64,000 nt of DNA from Nephrocerus scutellatus (GCA_947095585.1 OX352761.1:85303919-85367918), one strand, 5' to 3'; counted from the stretch's first letter, positions 1 to 9,865 are shown. Numbers and translations: made by a program. The notes: generated from the sequence alone by a model not told the origin.

Positions 1-715
1 AGAAGTCTCCATTTACTGGTACAGCGTAGTCAATGTGAATTCATGACCATGGATCATTTGGAATCTGCCAAGGTTTTAAGGCACATTTGATCGGTGATTT
101 TCTGGAAACAGAATTCCAGAATTTTCTCGTGATATTTTGATGGAACCACGAGTCGCTCTTCGTAGAAAATGCAACCTTGGATTTGGGAAATGTGTTTTTG
201 GACCATGAAGATATCTCTGATTGCGTTTATTTTTATATGTTTTGCTTGAGATGGCCAAGAATTTGTGCTAATCCTTTTTGCAACCTTGCTGAGTGTCGGG
301 CATTGAGTTGTGGCTTCTCTGATGTACTCAATGTTGACTGGCAGTGTTTTGCGATTGTCAGCATTTTGCAGCATATATCGTCGGTCTTGACTGATGCAAT
401 TACGATTTCCTCACTTAGCTGTAGCTGGCTTTTGATGAGTCTTGATAAGACGTCTGCGTAACCGAATTCGTCAGTTTCAAGTATTTGATTGTGAAATCGT
501 AGGCGAGAGCGTAACGCTGGAGCCGATTTGCCGTATATGCTGGAATTCCGTATTTCTTGCCAAATATCGCCACCAAAAGTTTGTTGTCAATCTGGATCTC
601 GAATTTTCTGCCGTAAATGTAGCTGTGAGCTCTCTTCAGGCCGAACACAAAAGCGCGAGCTTCCTTCTGTATCTGGGTATAATTTCGTTCTGCAGCGTTG
701 AGTGTGGCTGAATAG
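1..715 (-). pseudogene. Gypsy element A copy 1: RNase H to integrase-linker part of pol (broken)
   Basis: Read on the minus strand, this encodes the second half of a gypsy-type RNase H followed by the spacer before integrase. The stretch near 660-715 reads NAAERNYTQIQKEARAFVF, a hallmark RNase H segment. The region near 54-374 contains the pre-integrase block ending in GCIFYEERLVVPSKYHEKIL. In an intact element this would be the RNA-degrading domain of reverse transcriptase and the start of the DNA-joining enzyme. Frames are interrupted and no domain is complete. Positions 1-600 are the inverted counterpart of 2420-3029 (coordinates sum to 3030). The left edge is cut by the window and the right edge by a LINE tail at about 716. 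Confidence 0.75.
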
Positions 716-1712
716 TGAATTTTTTTTTATAATTTGCGCACGCAAAAGGGGTTCGCACCCTTATTATGTTCGGCAATATGCTTGGCACAGCGTGGGCGTT
801 AAGGAAAAGGAGAAGAAGAGAGGAGATGTCTATGAGCTTGTCTTGAATGTCTGTGGATCAAAGTGATGTGGAAAGACAGAGCTTGGCAGAGCATTCCACA
901 TACGTGTTGTACGGCTGAAGAACGAATCCCTGAACTTAACTGTACGTCCGAAGAGGGGCTTAAAGGTAAACTGATGTGCATTTAGAGCGCCATTAGTATT
1001 GCGGTTGAATTGAAGGAGAGGTGGCATGCAACTGGCTCTTCTCTTGAGCACCGCTGGTGGAAGAAGCGATAAAACAATGACAAACAGGAGACGTTCCTGC
1101 GGTTTTCAAGCGAATCTATTGATTTCGCAATGTTTTCGTCACCGATAAGTTTTATCGCACGGTTTTGTATTCTATCTAGTTGATGCAAGGTGGTTTTAGG
1201 CGCACCAGACCAGATATGGCATTTGTACTCAAGTTTAGGGCGAATAAAAGCCTTGTAGATAGTAGCCAGGTAAGAGGGAGTTAAATATTTCTTGCACCAG
1301 ATTAGAAAACCTAAACATTTCGCAGCATCGTTAACGCACATACCGAGAATTGCGAGATTTTCAGTTTCCTCGATGCAAGTGCTATTCATGGTTAATTGCA
1401 TGGGATTTGGGATTCGCTTGGACGACAGGAGACAACATTGGGTTTTGGAAGCGTTAAATTCTACTCGATTTCCCCCCTCCCCATTTTATTATGCTGTCTA
1501 GGTCAGAATTTAACGTACTTAACATACGAAGTTGCTTGAGTTCCACATGAGATATGGAGGGACATTCCTCAAACTTATATGAGAAGCTGAGAGTGTTGTC
1601 GTCAGCGAAAGAGTGAATTGAATTAGAAGTCACAGATAAGAAATCATTAATAAAAATGAGAAAGAGTGTCGTGGACAGAAGAGAGCCCTGCGGAACGCCA
1701 GCAGATGAAGCT
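716..1712 (-). pseudogene. 5'-truncated non-LTR retrotransposon (Jockey/CR1-like), RT palm to 3' end
   Basis: The minus strand reads the core of a LINE reverse transcriptase: AGVPQGS near 1690-1710, the catalytic-loop motif FADD near 1600, then the thumb and C-terminal region IYKAFIRPKLEYKCHIWSGA. It ends with the conserved tail FFSRTTRMWNALPSSVFP near 880-930. Several frameshifts break the frame. An A-rich tract (Ts on the plus strand, about 719-731) marks the 3' end, as expected for target-primed insertion. Everything upstream of the palm domain is missing, which is usual 5' truncation. The element separates gag and pol parts of gypsy copy A1 and is related to the LINE at 55.3-63.9 kb. Confidence 0.8.
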
Positions 1713-2225
1713 TTCTTTAGCTGCTGAACCGCTTTGACTTCGAACTCTTTGACAACTTTTGTCGCGCTTCAGGCAAACGATTCTATCTGCTTCGTTACCC
1801 AGATCCTGAAGCGAAAGTTTTTTGAACACTTCGATTTGCTGAGGATCGGTGAGAGCTCCGAGTTGCTTTAGTTTTGAAATAAATTTGTCAAAATCCAGCT
1901 CCGTAGGGTTTTTCGGTAGTACGTGATCAGCGAAGGTTTGATAGTTTCCTTGTGAAAATTTGCTGAGCAAAAGCTGGATCTTAATTTTTGGCGTTAGTTC
2001 AGCTGGCAAGTACGTTTCGTGTCAATTGAACCACGTTGTGGTGAATTTCGCAGCTTAATTGATCTTGTGTTGATTCGAATCGATTACAGCTTATTGTTGT
2101 ATATTGTCAGCTTGGCTAAACGTTGTTGCGAGAAGTTGCATTATTTGAGCCATTTAAGCTTGTTGCTGGGCTTGAGCTTCTGCTTGTTGCTGCATAAGCT
2201 TCATAAATTTCTCCATGTCGGACAT
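1713..2225 (-). pseudogene. Gypsy element A copy 1: gag remnant
   Basis: On the minus strand an ATG at 2223-2225 opens a glutamine-rich stretch beginning MSDMEKFMKLMQQQAEAQAQ, followed by a capsid-like segment with LPAELTPKIKIQLLLSKFSQ and VLPKNPTELDFDKFISKL. This pattern is typical of gypsy-family Gag, the protein that forms the particle around the genomic RNA. At least three in-frame stops lie between the start and the capsid part, so it is dead. The same sequence recurs at 9866-10210. The end at about 1713 runs directly into LINE sequence and appears to have fused with a piece of pol (KAVQQLKKA), which suggests a deletion before or during LINE insertion. Confidence 0.65.
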
Positions 2226-2289
2226 AGGCTATGCACGTGTGAATCTCGAAAACATTTTTTTAAATAAATTCCTTAAAATACTCGTCGGC

Positions 2290-2410
2290 ACTGTTGTAAC
2301 TCGGTAGTAATACGAATGAGGTACAAGCTAAATAATATTTTATTAGAACTTAACTCTATGAAATATAAATCAAGACTGAAGGTCGAGACTTATTTATATA
2401 ATTATATATA
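2290..2410 (-). repeat. LTR fragment of gypsy element A (copy 1, upstream of gag)
   Basis: Minus-strand sequence AATAAGTCTC...TTATATTTCATAGAGTTAAG...AATATTATTTAG matches the reverse complement of 3925-3986 and of 10240-10345. It lies just upstream of the gag start, where a 5' LTR belongs. The left part (2290-2325) is the LTR end plus a possible primer-binding region. The outer end merges into an AT dinucleotide run at about 2395-2415, where it meets the oppositely oriented copy. Confidence 0.6.
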
Positions 2411-2414
2411 TATA

Positions 2415-3927
2415 CAGATCCAGATACAGATTGACAACAAACTTTTGGTGGTGATATTTGACAAGAAATACGGAATTCCAGCATATACGGCAAATCGGCT
2501 CCAGCGTTACGCTCTCGCAGTGATCGCCTACGATTTCACAATCAAATACTTGAAACTGACGAATTCGGTTACGCAGACGTCTTATCAAGACTCATCAAAA
2601 GCCAGCTACAGCTAAGTGAGGAAATCGTAATTGCATCAGTCAAGACCGACGATATATGCTGCAAAATGCTGACAATCGCAAAACACTGCCAGTCAACATT
2701 GAGTACATCAGAGAAGCCACAACTCAATGCCCGACACTCAGCAAGTTTGCAAAAAGGATTAGCACAAATTCTTGGCCATCTCAAGCAAAACATATAAAAA
2801 TAAACGCAATCAGAGATATCTTCATGGTCCAAAAACACATTTCCCAAATCCAAGGTTGCATTTTCTACGAAGAGCGACTCGTGGTTCCATCAAAATATCA
2901 CGAGAAAATTCTGGAATTCTGTTTCCAGAAAATCACCGATCAAATGTGCCTTAAAACCTTGGCAGATTCCAAATGATCCATGGTCATGAATTCACATTGA
3001 CTACGCTGTACCAGTAAATGGAGACTTCTTCTTTGTAATCGGCGATGCCTACAGCAAATGGCTGACGTCTGCAAAACAGTAGTATTGGAAAATGGTGCAC
3101 AATTCACGTTACAAGAATTCAAAGATTTCTGCGAGTAAAATAAATTTGAACACATCAGAACCGCAATTTACAGTCCTCAGTCGAATGGGCTTGCCGAGCG
3201 ATTCGTGGATCTAGTAAAAACTAGTCTAAAGAAGGAAAAGGAAACGTCGACCAGAAACAGCGAAAGTTCCTGTTCAATTATCGTCGAATACCATCATATA
3301 ACTTAGGAATGAAATCTCCATCAGAGTTGCTAAACAATCGGAAGATGAAAACATTATTGGATTTGCTCATGTTCAAAGAAAGCAAATCAAATTCGAGCAA
3401 CGAAAATAGTAAAATGGAACTTTAATTCAACAAGCATCATGGGGCTAGAATTTGAAGCCAATGATGAAGTCTTCTACAAGTTACAAGAATCAAACGACAA
3501 ATGGAACTAGGCTCCAGCAAAAATCGTTGAAAGAATTGAAAGAGTAAACATCGCAGTCGAAACTACTTCAGGATAGCGAATCATTAAAGCCCATGCGAAC
3601 CAGTTTAAGACCCGCTATTCCAAAAACATTTTTAATGAACTGTTAGAAGTATCCCAGTTCGACGACGAAATTATAGATATTGAACCTTTCATTATGCCAC
3701 GAATTCAAGGCGTACGAGATGAAGACAACAATCAATCAATCGACAACAACTTGAACGAAAGTGACAAAAAAGTTCAAGAGGAACCAACTCCAAGACGAAG
3801 CGAGCGAGCTAAAGCATTCCACCACGATATTTGGATGACTTCGTCAGATTTTAAAGGGGAACCAGATCTATATTCCTCTCCTCTTATTCTATCTCTCTCT
3901 TTCTTTTATTTGCTTCTCACCAAATAA
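2415..3927 (+). pseudogene. Gypsy element A copy 2: RNase H, integrase and C-terminal pol (broken)
   Basis: On the plus strand this runs from the RNase H end (IDNKLLVVIFDKKYGIPAYT) through the pre-integrase block, the integrase core (DFFFVIGDAYSKWLTS near 3025-3075; ENGAQFT near 3090; SNGLAERFVD near 3183) and a basic C-terminal tail (RRSERAKAFHHDIW, 3795-3845). Integrase inserts element DNA into chromosomes. The second catalytic Asp of the usual DNG motif reads Glu here (ENG), and several stops and frameshifts interrupt the frame. It begins abruptly next to the LTR of copy 1 at about 2410, so the RT and gag portions are missing. A purine tract (AAAGGGGA, about 3852-3860) follows the frame and precedes the LTR. 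Confidence 0.75.
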
Positions 3928-4025
3928 GTCTCAACCTTCAGACTTTATTTATATTTCATAGAGTTAAGTTCTAATAAAATATTATTTAGGTCTTGATTTA
4001 TATTTCATAGATTTATGGCTTTGCT
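3861..4025 (+). repeat. 3' LTR of element A (about 125 bp) plus a second partial LTR piece
   Basis: The segment starts right after the polypurine tract and reads CCAGATCTATATTCC ... AATATTATTTAG. It matches the minus-strand LTRs at 2290-2410 and 10211-10345. From 3987 a second, shorter copy of the LTR interior (GTCTTGATTTATATTTCATAG) begins and stops at the edge of element B. No clear target duplication is visible. Confidence 0.55.
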
Positions 4026-5103
4026 TGAAAATAAAACGCAAAGACGCAATTTGATTGTATTTATTGGATCTATTAAACTTATTTACTAAATGGAGATGAG
4101 ACGCGTGTGCCGACAGCGAAGCCAACAAAAATCTTGTTACAAGATGACTGAACTTCAACCAGTACGTCAACGGCACACGTATGTGAGTGTGCACTGAATA
4201 TACAACACGGGCGGTTGTCACATAGTGGGAACTGCAGGCCCTACAGTACTCCCCCCTTAGTGTTGACGTTGATGTAACGATTTGGTCGACGTATTTTTCT
4301 CCCTGAACGAGTCGTAATGATGTTGTCTCTTGATTGGTTTTTCTTAGTGTGTAGGGTTGTCTGCTGTTGTTTGCTCTTCGTTGTTGCATCTTTTGGCTTT
4401 ACCCTGTTGTTTTGCTGTGTTTCACGCTCTCGTTGCAGTTCATTTAAAGTGACCTTTTTGGTTTTTTCTATCGATTAAGTTGTTGTTGTTAGCTGTGCTT
4501 TTTGGTTTCCTTCTGTAGTGTTGTGTGCTGCTTTTAGTCTATCGATGGATATATTGACTGCTTTGTTTTTTATTTTTATTTTGTAGAATTTTGTATATCG
4601 CTTTAAAATTTCGTAGGGTCCGTTATATTGCGGCTGCAGCAGTTTTGGTACTGCATCGCAGCGGACGAAAACATGTGTGCAGTCTTGCAATTCTTTTTGT
4701 GTGAAGACTGGATGCTGCTCTGCTTGATAGTGTGCCGTTACTGTTGGACGTATGCTGTTCATGTGTTCCCGCAGTATCTTTACAAAATCGGATTGTGTGT
4801 TTTTGATGCACAACAAAATTCTCCAGGTAACCGTAGAGTCTGGCCATACAGAAGTTCTGCAGCTGAAGCTCCAATGTCAGCTTTGTGTGTAGTTCGCAAA
4901 GACGCAATTTGATTGTATTTATTGGATCTACTAAAACTTATTTACTAAATGGCGATGAGACGCGTGTGCCAACAGCGAAGAGAACAAGATGACTGAACTT
5001 CAACCAAGCGTCTCGCTCATTACGTCAACGGCACACGTATGTGAGTGTGCACTGAATATACAACACGGGCGGTTGTCACATAGTGGGCCCTGCAGGCCCT
5101 ACA
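4026..5103 (-). mobile_element. Element B copy 1: internally deleted CsRn1-like gypsy element
   Basis: Reading the minus strand, a 5' LTR (5103 down to about 4895) is joined directly to the C-terminal part of integrase (about 4894-4246), then a complete 220-bp 3' LTR (4245-4026, starting TGTAGGGCCTGCAG and ending TTCA). Gag, protease, RT, RNase H and most of integrase are gone. The 5' LTR lacks its last bases, and its joint to integrase (near 4895) shares a CG, consistent with a small-homology deletion. The element was carried along in the 2.46-kb tandem duplication (second copy at 6488-7565). I see no matching target duplication at the ends. Confidence 0.8.
4246..4894 (-). pseudogene. Integrase C-terminus of element B copy 1
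   Basis: The minus strand gives two overlapping reading segments: an upstream part with THKADIGASAAELLYGQTLR, and a main part of 113 codons (4475-4816) with VFVRCDAVPKLLQPQYNGPY and VNISIDRLKAA. This is the conserved C-terminal beta-barrel and tail of CsRn1-lineage gypsy integrases. The reading then shifts to a tail TTRSGRKIRRPNRYINVNTK whose TAG stop is formed by the first bases of the 3' LTR (TGTAG), just after a purine tract AAGGGGGGA. The catalytic core is absent, so no enzyme activity is possible. Confidence 0.75.
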
Positions 5104-5130
5104 GATTTAAGTTAAGTTAAAGGAGAATGC

Positions 5131-5442
5131 TTATGTCTCAGTTTCGCGCATCCTAGCGATCAGTTCCCTGTGGATGATATTGTTGGGGACAAATACTTTT
5201 GTTTTTTGATACCCAAAATTGATAAATTTGTACTTATATTCTGTGATTTTGCACTCTTGTGCCGTGTCCGCTAATAATTTAAACCTGTTAATATTCCCAT
5301 TATTTTGTATTATACGTCTTCGTTTTGAAGAATCATCAGATCCCATTACCACTTTATTAATAAGTGTCCATTCATCATTTCGGACAATTTTATTTTGACG
5401 TGACAACGTCTCACTCCAAGGTTTAAGGGGGTACATGTTCAA
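5131..5442 (-). CDS. Unrecognised 103-codon ORF beside element B (copy 1)
   Basis: A minus-strand ORF begins MNMYPLKPWSETLSRQNKIV and includes NRFKLLADTAQE and KVFVPNNIIHRELIARM. I do not recognise it with certainty. The NRFxxLAD segment faintly recalls ORF1 proteins of non-LTR retrotransposons, but no zinc knuckle is visible. It is repeated with one residue changed at 7593-7904 because it lies in the tandem duplication, so its conservation says nothing about function. No promoter or splice signal stands out. It could be a remnant of an unrelated element or spurious. Confidence 0.3.
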   Translation of the reverse strand: MNMYPLKPWSETLSRQNKIVRNDEWTLINKVVMGSDDSSKRRRIIQNNGNINRFKLLADTAQECKITEYKYKFINFGYQKTKVFVPNNIIHRELIARMRETET

Positions 5443-5459
5443 ATACTCAAATGTTAAAT

Positions 5460-5610
5460 GTCACTATTTAACAGATGTTAAGTTACTTTTTTAACAGATG
5501 TTATGTTGCGTTTTTAACAGATGTTAGGGAACGTTTTTAGCAGATTTTAGGGAACGTTACTTTTTTAACAGATGTTATGTTGCGTTTTTAACAGATGTTA
5601 TGTCAAACTT
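5460..5610. repeat. Minisatellite with TAACAGATGTTA core (copy 1)
   Basis: Six or so units share the core TAACAGATGTTA, itself an inverted repeat (TAACA/TGTTA with two bases between), spaced by T-rich stretches and GGAACG or TGCG pieces. Spacing is irregular, about 23-50 bp. The block is repeated at 7925-8070. Confidence 0.75.
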
Positions 5611-5723
5611 TAAATATCCACTGGGATTTGGTCATGAGGATATAGAATTTTTTGAACTAAGCAATTTCTCAAGCGATTCGTATGAAATTCGGAATGTAGG
5701 ACTAAGATGCGACTATAAGACTT

Positions 5724-6487
5724 GTTCCTGTTCAATTATCGTCGAACACCATCATATAACTTAGGAATGAAATCTCCATCAGAGTTGCTAAACAATCAGA
5801 AGATGAAAACATTATTGGATTTGCTCATGTTCAAAGAAAGCAAATCAAATTCGAGCAACGAAAATAGTAAAATGGAACTTTAATTCAACAAGCATCATGG
5901 GGCTAGAATTTGAAGCCAATGATGAAGTCTTCTACAAGTTACAAGAATCAAACGACAAATGGAACTAGGCTCCAGCTAAAATCGTTGAAAGAATTGAAAG
6001 AGCAAACATCGCAGTCGAAACTACTTCAGGATAGCGAATCATTAAAGCCCATGCGAACCAGTTTAAGACCCGCTATTCCAAAAACATTTTTAATGAACTG
6101 TTAGAAGTATCCCAGTTCAACGACGAAATTATAGATATTGAACCTTTCATTATGCCACGAATTCAAGGCGTACGAGATGAAGACAACAATCAATCAATCG
6201 ACAACAACTTGAACGAAAGTGACAAAAAAGTTCAAGAGGACTCCTCCAAGACGAAGCGAGCGAGCTAAAGCATTCCACCACGATATTTGGATGACTTCGT
6301 CAGATTTTAAAGGGGAACCAGATCTATATTCCTCTCCTCTTATTCTATCTCTCTCTTTCTTTTATTTGCTTCTCACCAAATAAGTCTCAACCTTCAGACT
6401 TTATTTATATTTCATAGAGTTAAGTTCTAATAAAATATTATTTAGGTGGGAGTCTTGATTTATATTTCATAGATTTATGGCTTTGCT
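5724..6487 (+). pseudogene. Duplicate of element A integrase C-terminus and 3' LTR
   Basis: Second copy of 3266-4025 created by the tandem duplication. It has the pol tail with stops, the acidic/basic tail (about 6150-6300, here frameshifted by a small deletion at 6240 relative to the first copy), the polypurine tract and the short LTR (about 6322-6447). No part is a functional gene. Confidence 0.75.
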
Positions 6488-7565
6488 TGAAAATAAAACG
6501 CAAAGACGCAATTTGATTGTATTTATTGGATCTATTAAACTTATTTACTAAATGGAGATGAGACGCGTGTGCCTACAGCGAAGACAACAAGAATCTTGTT
6601 ACAAGATGACTGAACTTCAACCAGTACGTCAACGGCACACGTATGTGAGTGTGCACTGAATATACAACACGGGCGGTTGTCACATAGTGGGAATTGCAGG
6701 CCCTACAGTACTCCCCCCTTAGTGTTGACGTTGATGTAACGATTTGGTCGACGTATTTTTCTCCCTGAACGAGTCGTAATGATGTTGTCTCTTGATTGGT
6801 TTTTCTTAGTGTGTAGGGTTGTCTGCTGTTTTTTGCTCTTCGTTGTTGCATCTTTTGGCTTTACCCTGTTGTTTTGCTGTGTGTCATGCTCTCGTTGCAG
6901 TTCATTTAAAGTGACCTTCTTGGTTTTTTCTATCGATTAAGTTGTTGGTGTTAGCTGTGCTTTTTGGTTTCCTTCTGTAGTGTTGTGTGCTGCTTTTAGT
7001 CTATCGATGGATATATTGACTGCTTTGTTTTTTATTTTTATTTTGTAGAATTTTGTATATCGCTTTAAAATTTCGTAGGGTCCGTTATATTGCGGCTGCA
7101 GCAGTTTTGGTACTGCATCGCAGCGGACGAAAACATGTGTGCAGTCTTGCAATTCTTTTTGTGTGAAGACTGGATGCTGCTCTGCTTGATAGTGTGCCGT
7201 TACTGTTGGACGTATGCTGTTCATGTGTTCCCGCAGTATCTTTACAAAATCGGAGTGTGTGTTTTTGATGCACAACAAAATTCTCCAGGTAACCGTAGAG
7301 TCTGGCCATACAGAAGTTCTGCAGCTGAAGCTCCAATGTCAGCTTTGTGTGTAGTTCGCAAAGACGCAATTTGATTGTATTTATTGGATCTACTAAAACT
7401 TATTTACTAAATGGTGATGAGACGCGTGTGCCAACAGCGAAGAGAACAAGATGACTGAACTTCAACCAAGCGTCTCGCTCATTACGTCAACGGCACACGT
7501 ATGTGAGTGTGCACTGAATATACAACACGGGCGGTTGTCACATAGTGGGCCCTGCAGGCCCTACA
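6488..7565 (-). mobile_element. Element B copy 2 (duplicate of 4026-5103)
   Basis: This copy is carried by the 2.46-kb duplication and is nearly identical to the first: 3' LTR 6488-6707, integrase C-terminal pseudogene 6708-7356, 5' LTR remnant about 7357-7565. A few substitutions separate the copies (for example Gln to His in IKNTxSDF). The structure is the same internally deleted CsRn1-like element. Confidence 0.8.
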
Positions 7566-7592
7566 GATTTAAGTTAAGTTAAAGGAGAATGC

Positions 7593-7904
7593 CTATGTCT
7601 CAGTTTCGCGCATCCTAGCGATCAGTTCCCTGTGGATGATATTGTTGGGGACAAATACTTTTGTTTTTTGATACCCAAAATTGATAAATTTGTACTTATA
7701 TTCTGTGATTTTGCACTCTTGTGCCGTGTCCGCTAATAATTTAAACCTGTTAATATTCCCATTATTTTGTATTATACGTCTTCGTTTTGAAGAATCATCA
7801 GATCCCATTACCACTTTATTAATAAGTGTCCATTCATCATTTCGGACAATTTTATTTTGACGTGACAACGTCTCACTCCAAGGTCTAAGGGGGTACATGT
7901 TCAA
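7593..7904 (-). CDS. Second copy of the unrecognised 103-codon ORF
   Basis: Duplicate of 5131-5442, differing by Lys to Arg at residue 7. It is intact as a frame, but duplication explains its presence. Function unknown. Confidence 0.3.
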   Translation of the reverse strand: MNMYPLRPWSETLSRQNKIVRNDEWTLINKVVMGSDDSSKRRRIIQNNGNINRFKLLADTAQECKITEYKYKFINFGYQKTKVFVPNNIIHRELIARMRETET

Positions 7905-7924
7905 ATACTCAAATGTTAAATGTC

Positions 7925-8070
7925 ACTATTTAACAGATGTTAAGTTACTTTTTTAACAGATGTTATGTTGCGTTTTTAACAGATGTTAGGGAACGTTTTT
8001 AGCAGATTTTAGGGAACGTTACTTTTTTAACAGATGTTATGTTGCGTTTTTAACAGATGTTATGTCAAAC
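7925..8070. repeat. Minisatellite with TAACAGATGTTA core (copy 2)
   Basis: Same array as 5460-5610, carried in the second half of the tandem duplication. Confidence 0.75.
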
Positions 8071-8084
8071 TTAAAATATCCACT

Positions 8085-8500
8085 GGGATTTGGTCATGAG
8101 GAAATAGAATTTTTTGAACTAAGCAATTTCTCAAGCGATTCGTATGAAATTCGGAATGTAGGACTAAGATGCGACTATAAGACTTTTTCCTATGGAAATT
8201 CTGGAATATGATCATTATGGTCTGGAATTTCTGGAACAAAGCAATTTCTCAAGCGATTCGCAAGAAATTTCGAATGCTAAGATGCGACCATAAGACCTTT
8301 TCCTATGGAAATTCTAGGATATGGTCAATAAGGTCTGGAATTTTCGGCGCTAAGCCATTTCTCAAGCGATTTGTATAAAATTCGGAAATTAGGATTAAGA
8401 TGCGACTGTAAAACTTGTTCCCATCGAAATTCTGGGAAATATGGGAAATGGAATTTCTGAAACTGAGCCGTTTCTCAAGCGACTTGTGCCTTCTAGGTTA
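8085..8500. repeat. About 115-bp degenerate tandem repeat, four units
   Basis: The phrase TTTCTCAAGCGATT recurs at about 8127, 8245, 8357 and 8470, each followed by GTATAAAATTCGGAAT-like and AAGATGCGACTATAAGAC-like text. Periods are 118, 113 and 113 bases. Only the first unit exists in the other duplication arm (5640-5722). The units have diverged from each other, so the array is old. Confidence 0.75.
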
Positions 8501-8984
8501 GTCGTTATATCGCCCACAACGTCAAAGAAATTTCACTCCAAGCGCGCGTAAAGATTACATGCACTCATTTTTTTAACAGCTCTTACTTTTTACTGATATG
8601 CAATTGGCACCCACCTCACAATAAATTGTTATGAACATTTAGATCACCTTATAAAATATTAATTCTGTTGTATTTGATGTGATTGATGATGATGTATGTG
8701 ATTTCAATATCATACAATCAAGCTTGAGCACTACCTACCGCAGCCGTAGTGATAGTATAGTCTCTGTTCATTTTCTATCGGTGCTCTGCTCTGCTCGTTC
8801 TATCACCATTGCATAAAGTGATACAGTGCTCTCGTGTTGGTCGTCTTACAGAAAAAAAATATTAGTATAAATTATAAAAAAGAGGCATATAACAATGAAA
8901 ACCTGCAAGCTTCCTTGCAACTATTTCCTTTTCTTTTCGCTTATCTTATCCTAACTCATGTTTACAGTAACTAGAGTAAATAAC
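8501..8984. other. Unassigned AT-rich sequence
   Basis: No convincing coding frame, element end or repeat is visible. A piece near 8750-8780 (GATAGTATAGTCTCTGTT) resembles one near 9815 (GTAGTATAGTTTCTGTT), hinting at a degraded dispersed repeat. Confidence 0.4.
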
Positions 8985-9325
8985 TCATCGATCAATTACA
9001 GAAGGGAAAAAGAACCATGCAAAAGAAATTTAATGATGAATAATTGGCCTGCATGTCTCAAAGCGAAATTCTTCTCTCTTCAATTTTATTTCTCTTCACA
9101 TTTATTTTAAAATTACTCAATTTTTTTATAAATTGAATAACTCTTCGATCAATTACAGAAGGGAGAGAACCATGCAAAAGAAATTTAATGATGAATAATT
9201 GGCCTGCGAAATTCTTCTCTCTTCATTCACCTTTCTCTTCATATTTATTCTAAAATTACTCAATTTTAGAAAGGAGAGAACAATGCAAAAAAAAAATTGA
9301 ATGATGAATAATTGGCCTGCATGTT
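8985..9325. repeat. Degenerate tandem repeat, three units of about 110-160 bp
   Basis: The block CAGAAGGGAGAGAACCATGC followed by AAAAGAAATTTAATGATGAA and TAATTGGCCTGC occurs at about 9000, 9159 and 9268, with intervening CGAAATTCTTCTCTCTTC and AAAATTACTCAATTTT segments. The unequal lengths come from indels. Confidence 0.7.
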
Positions 9326-9489
9326 TTAACCCGATATTTTATGAGTTTTTATGAGTTGAAACCAAAAGCTGCATTACTCTGTTTGGGCAATGATATGCAA
9401 TATGCAGCCACTTATAAATAATTTATATACATTTAATGTGATGTCATGATGATATATGTGGTGCAAGTTGTAGCACTATTATATTTTTT

Positions 9490-9716
9490 TTATAATACTA
9501 ACGAAAACAGTTTTAGACCTATCTTTGGACGTACCGATCAATTCAAACATTCCTTCTTTAGCCGCTCAAAAATTTTGTGGAATGAATTGCCCGACTCTGT
9601 ATTTCCGCATGTGTATGATATTCAGTCATTTAAGATACATGATACTTGGCAAAGTTTATATTGAAATTACCGTGCAATATAATTAGTATTTTACCCCAAT
9701 TGTTTTTGGCCAATAA
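9490..9716 (+). pseudogene. LINE 3' fragment: C-terminus of non-LTR reverse transcriptase
   Basis: The plus strand encodes FRPIFGRTDQFKHSFFSRS and ILWNELPDSVFPHVYDIQSF, the conserved last segment of Jockey/CR1-type ORF2. It is the same family of tail seen on the minus strand at 830-1051. Only about 60 residues remain, followed by a short 3' untranslated stretch with AATAAAG at about 9711. The catalytic domains are absent. Confidence 0.65.
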
Positions 9717-9865
9717 AGCTGCACCTTCTCGTATACTCGTATGCCGTCTAAACGTCAACGTCACTATAGACCATGTGAGTCCGTAAACCAAAACCTTCTC
9801 TGGAGAAGTAGTAGGGTAGTATAGTTTCTGTTGGTTGGTTCTCTTTTCAACTCACATTACATTGA
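9717..9865. other. Short unassigned spacer
   Basis: No gene or repeat recognised between the LINE tail and the third element-A fragment. Confidence 0.4.

Larger units (their letters stand above)
3266..8186. repeat. 2.46-kb direct tandem duplication (3266-5723 and 5724-8186)
   Basis: Everything from GTTCCTGTTCAATTATCG at 3266 is repeated from 5724 at an offset of 2458-2462 bases. The repeated content is the integrase end of element A, its LTR, all of element B, the 103-codon ORF and the minisatellite. Differences are few (for example GAATACC/GAACACC, a short indel near 3785/6240, GTGGGA inserted at 6446). The joint falls where CTTGTTCC (5721) and CTTTTTCC (8183) align, so TTCC is shared by both breakpoints. 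Confidence 0.9.

Noticed and set aside
2019..2267. Plus-strand 82-codon frame with Leu-rich, membrane-like sequence (also at 9943-10191)
   Set aside because: It is the complement of the Gln-rich gag start of element A; poly-Gln codons read backwards give Leu/Cys-rich text.
4628..4912. Plus-strand 94-codon frame, repeated at 7090-7374
   Set aside because: Antisense to the integrase C-terminus of element B, repeated because of the tandem duplication.
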